Source: Streptomyces catenulae (GTDB lineage: Bacteria > Actinomycetota > Actinomycetes > Streptomycetales > Streptomycetaceae). Taken from it: DNA of 64,000 nt. Below, in pieces: positions 61,685 to 64,000 of this stretch. The stretch covers positions 1 to 64,000 of the forward strand of contig NZ_JODY01000004.1 of assembly GCF_000718015.1 (NCBI RefSeq), written 5' to 3'. The notes under the pieces are model-generated. The model was given only the letters and a program-made list of their open reading frames with translations. It made no database searches and was not told the origin of the DNA. Within the stretch, counting starts at the first letter, position 1, and the number at the start of each line of letters is the position of its first letter. A program made the position numbers and the translations under genes.

Positions 61685-62410
61685 ATGATCCGCGACGAGG
61701 CACGGCTGCTGGCCCTGGAGGTCGACGCGATCCACGGCCTCGACCGCGCCCCCGGCGGCGCGCCCGCCCGGCTGCGGGACCCCGCCGTGCTGGCGCTCTG
61801 GGCCTGGTCCCCCACGGCCCGTCTGGCGGCCCTCGGCCCCGCCCTCACGCACCCGGAGCCCCTCGACGACACCGGCCAACCGTACGCGCCGGAGCTGCGG
61901 CCCGAGCCGCTGGTGCGCCTCGCCGCGTCCCTGGGCGAGCGGGCGGTGACCCTGGAGGGCGGCCCCTGCTTCGTCTTCCCCACACCGCTGCCCGACCCGG
62001 GCCCGGCGCCGCTGCCCGTCCTGGTCTCCGACGACGCGGGGCGCACCGCGGCGCGGCGGCTGGTCCGGCCGGACAACTGGCGGCCCGGTGAGTGGGCCGA
62101 GCTGATCGACGGCGCCGCGGGCGCGTGGGCGATGGCCGTGCACGACGGGCGGCCGGTCTCGATCTGCCACACCCCCGCCGCGGGCGCCACCACCGCGGAG
62201 GCGGGCATCTGGACCCGCGCCGACTTCCGCGGCCGGGGTCTCGCCCCGGTCGTCGTCGCCGCCTGGTCCCGGCGCGCCCGCCCCGGCAGGGAGGCGCTCT
62301 TCTACAGCACCACCGCGGCCAACCACGCCTCCCGGTCGGTCGCCCGTCGGCTGCGTCTCACCCCGCTGGGGTGGCTGTGGCGGCTGCGGGCGGCGGCGGA
62401 GGGTCAGTAG
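61685..62410 (+). CDS. GNAT-family N-acetyltransferase-like protein
   Basis: A 241-residue protein. The C-terminal third has the acyl-CoA-binding pattern of GNAT enzymes: AEAGIWTRADFRGRGLAPVVVAAWSR (the RGRGLA motif A, about residues 178-200), followed by FYSTTAANHASRSVARRLRLTPLGWLWRL (motif B). The N-terminal half (RLLALEVDAIHGLDRAPGGAPARLRDPAVLALWAWSPTARLAALG) is less typical. The start at 61685 is supported by a leaderless -10 at 61672-61677. Substrate unknown. Its 3' end overlaps the convergent small gene by 7 bp. Confidence 0.8.
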   Translation: MIRDEARLLALEVDAIHGLDRAPGGAPARLRDPAVLALWAWSPTARLAALGPALTHPEPLDDTGQPYAPELRPEPLVRLAASLGERAVTLEGGPCFVFPTPLPDPGPAPLPVLVSDDAGRTAARRLVRPDNWRPGEWAELIDGAAGAWAMAVHDGRPVSICHTPAAGATTAEAGIWTRADFRGRGLAPVVVAAWSRRARPGREALFYSTTAANHASRSVARRLRLTPLGWLWRLRAAAEGQ

Positions 62411-62721
62411 CGCGGCGCGTTCCGCGACCGCTGGAGGCGGGCGCTGCGGCGGTCGCGGGCGTTCCAGCACGCCTTGTGCCAGTGGCGGCGGTCGTCGACG
62501 TCGCCGAGCTGCGGCCAGGCGACGACGTGCGGGACGCCCGGCGGGATCTCCTGGTCACAGCCGGGGCAGCGGTAGTGCTTGGCGGCGCCGCCCCCGCCGA
62601 CATGGCGGACGACCCACTCCTCGCCGCGCCACTCGGCGGTCTGCTCCAGACCGTAGCGGTCCCCCTCTGCGCGTTCGGCGGGCTTCGCACCGCCTCGCTG
62701 GCGGTTTCGACGCGGAGACAC
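62404..62721 (-). CDS. Small zinc-ribbon-like protein
   Basis: A 105-residue hypothetical protein (often labelled ATP/GTP-binding in streptomycetes, without a visible P-loop). Basic N-terminus (SPRRNRQRGGAKPAERAEGDRYGLEQTAEWRGEEWVVRHV), then a probable metal site: CPGCDQEIPPGVPHVVAW followed by HWHKACWNARDRRSARLQRSR, giving Cys/Cys...His/Cys ligands of a zinc finger or ribbon, and a basic C-terminus. The GTG at 62721 has GAGG 6 nt upstream and is preferred over an extension to 62820. Overlaps the GNAT gene tail-to-tail by 7 bp. Nucleic-acid binding is suggested by the charge and finger but unproven. Confidence 0.75.
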   Translation of the reverse strand: MSPRRNRQRGGAKPAERAEGDRYGLEQTAEWRGEEWVVRHVGGGGAAKHYRCPGCDQEIPPGVPHVVAWPQLGDVDDRRHWHKACWNARDRRSARLQRSRNAPRY

Positions 62722-62909
62722 AGGGCACCTCGGGAGATCTGCGGGGTCACGGGCCGTCACCAGCGTACGCGCCGTTCGGGTGGTGCGGCGGGCCCGGTGC
62801 GTTCCTGCGATCATCGGCAAATCCCGGCGCCGGACCGTGCCTTTGGCACGTGTCAGCCGTTATTGCCTGCGTGGGGGGAGCCGCGTCGGCTGCGAGGAGG
62901 CAGAGAGCG

Positions 62910-63959
62910 ATGCGTGTTGGGGCTTTCGTCCTGGCCGCTCAATTCCCGGGCCAGGGACAGGGGGAAGCACTGCACAGAGCGGTCCGCTGCGCGGAGGTCG
63001 CGGAGCGGGCGGGGCTCGATGACGTATGGCTGGCGGAGCACCACTTCGTACCGTACGGCGTCTGCCCGTCGGCGGTGACGCTCGCCGCCCTGCTGCTGGG
63101 CCGGACGGAACGGATCGGCGTCGGCACCGCGATCAGTGTGCTGCCGACACAGCATCCGGTGGCGCTGGGTGAGCAGGCGGCGCTGCTGCACCTCACCTCC
63201 GGCGGCCGTTTCACCCTCGGCGTCGGTCGCGGCGGCCCCTGGGTCGATCTGGAGGTGTTCGGCGCCGGTCTCGCCGCGTACGAGCGGGGCTTCCCGGAAT
63301 CGCTCGACCTGCTGCTGCGCTGGCTGCGCGAGCCGCGGGTGGGCGCGGCGGGCGAGCGGTACGCCTTCCGGGAGGTGGCGGTGGTGCCGCGCCCCGCGCA
63401 GGCACTGGCGCCGCCCGACGACCCGGACGCGGAACTGCCCGGCCCCGGGGTGCTGGTGGCCTGCACCTCCCCCGCGTCGGTCCGGCTGGCGGCGGCGCGC
63501 GGGCTGCCGATGCTGCTGGGCATGCACTCCACGGACGAGGAGAAGGCCGAGATGGTGGCCCTGTGGCGGGCCGCGGCGCGGGAGTCCGGGCGCGACGGCG
63601 ACGAGATCGCGGCCGCCCGCCATGTCTCGGCCGGAGTGGTGCAGATCGCCGACGACCGGCGGGACGCGGTCGAGACGCTGACGAAGGCGATGCCCGGCTG
63701 GCTGCGCCAGGGGCTGGGCGCGCATGTCACCGTCGACGGCCGCACCCGCACCATGCGGGACCCGCTCGCGTACACCGAGAAGCTGTGCGCACTGCATCCC
63801 GTCGGGACTCCGCGGCAGTGCGCGGACAGACTGGCGGCGACGGCGGAGCGTACGGGCATCACCACCCATGCGCTGCTCGTCGAGGGTTCCGGTGATCTGG
63901 CGGCCACCGAGGAGAACGTCCGCCGCCTCGGCGGGGACGTCGCACCGCAGTTGAGGTGA
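62910..63959 (+). CDS. LLM-class flavin-dependent oxidoreductase (luciferase-like monooxygenase)
   Basis: A 349-residue TIM-barrel protein of the bacterial-luciferase/F420 superfamily. It shows the N-terminal VGAFVLAAQFPG, AERAGLDDVWLAEHHFVPYGVCPSA (the AEHHF block typical of luciferase-like monooxygenases), RIGVGTAISVLPTQHPVALGEQAALL and SGGRFTLGVGRGGPW. The ATG at 62910 has GAGGAGG 9 nt upstream; an ORF extension to 62850 has no signal. FMN or F420 could be the cofactor; sequence alone does not decide. A short CGTGCC-TTT-GGCACG repeat (62836-62850) upstream might be regulatory. Complete; the window ends shortly after. Confidence 0.88.
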   Translation: MRVGAFVLAAQFPGQGQGEALHRAVRCAEVAERAGLDDVWLAEHHFVPYGVCPSAVTLAALLLGRTERIGVGTAISVLPTQHPVALGEQAALLHLTSGGRFTLGVGRGGPWVDLEVFGAGLAAYERGFPESLDLLLRWLREPRVGAAGERYAFREVAVVPRPAQALAPPDDPDAELPGPGVLVACTSPASVRLAAARGLPMLLGMHSTDEEKAEMVALWRAAARESGRDGDEIAAARHVSAGVVQIADDRRDAVETLTKAMPGWLRQGLGAHVTVDGRTRTMRDPLAYTEKLCALHPVGTPRQCADRLAATAERTGITTHALLVEGSGDLAATEENVRRLGGDVAPQLR

Positions 63960-64000
63960 CGGCCGTACGCCGGAGCCGGTGTACGGGCCCGCGCGGCGCG

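Noticed and set aside
62836..62850. CGTGCC-TTT-GGCACG repeat before the LLM oxidoreductase
   Set aside because: Only 6-bp arms, with no position relative to a recognisable promoter; kept as a remark, not a feature.

Overview
The window is a gene-dense stretch of very GC-rich actinobacterial chromosome. Codon third positions are almost all G or C, GTG and occasional TTG starts are used, and the genes are typical of a Streptomyces: the GlgE glycogen/trehalose pathway, the polarity coiled-coil proteins Scy and FilP, isobutyryl-CoA mutase, and DUF6230/DUF6114 proteins. From memory the gene order resembles the core region of the Streptomyces coelicolor chromosome around scy/filP and the pep1-treS-pep2-glgB cluster; no alignment could be run. 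I see no mobile element, integrase, CRISPR array, rRNA or tRNA, so this looks like stable core chromosome rather than an acquired island.

Layout. 1-5.1 kb: an RNA methyltransferase-like gene, then a translationally coupled ABC exporter pair whose nucleotide sites are degenerate in a complementary way. 5.1-9.4 kb: two tandem secreted thermolysin-like (M4) proteases, followed by strong hairpin terminators. 9.6-17.7 kb: glgE-treS-mak-glgB, the route from trehalose/maltose through maltose-1-phosphate to branched alpha-glucan. 17.8-22.4 kb: a DUF4259 protein, a C4-dicarboxylate carrier and a divergent CitA/CitB-type two-component system that probably controls it. 22.7-26.1 kb: a MacB/FtsX-type ABC pair. 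26.2-32.3 kb: pfkA (reverse strand), then pta, ackA and pyk, i.e. glycolysis and acetate overflow. 32.3-35.6 kb: a reverse-strand envelope-protein cluster (DUF6230, DUF6114, and a large secreted low-complexity protein) with an operator-like upstream region. 35.6-44.9 kb: a thioredoxin-TPR protein, a TetR regulator with a palindromic operator, a secreted hydrolase, icmA, two DUF3817 proteins, a MarR regulator, a thiamine-binding-type protein and three consecutive AIM24-family genes. 44.9-48.4 kb: a second MarR regulator and an OmpR-type two-component system facing a secreted PepSY protein across CTTCAG repeats. 48.4-51.2 kb: meaB, a thiolase and methylmalonyl-CoA epimerase. 51.4-56.9 kb: scy and filP. 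57-61.5 kb: two paralogous ABC-2 transporter pairs, the second carrying long Pro/Gln-rich tails. 61.7-64 kb: a GNAT-like protein, a small zinc-ribbon-like protein and an LLM flavin oxidoreductase.

How the genes work together. Short-chain acyl-CoA metabolism is spread over the window (icmA, meaB, mce, thiolase, pta/ackA), and carbon storage (glgE operon) lies beside glycolysis (pfkA, pyk). Many genes here look leaderless: a TANNNT -10 hexamer sits 6-7 nt before the start codon with no Shine-Dalgarno sequence. This decides some start choices. The most distinctive regulatory features are an 18-bp palindrome filling the -35/-10 spacer of the icmA promoter, a 23-bp TetR-type palindrome at 36.75 kb, and a cluster of TTAC...GTAA repeats upstream of the DUF6230 gene.
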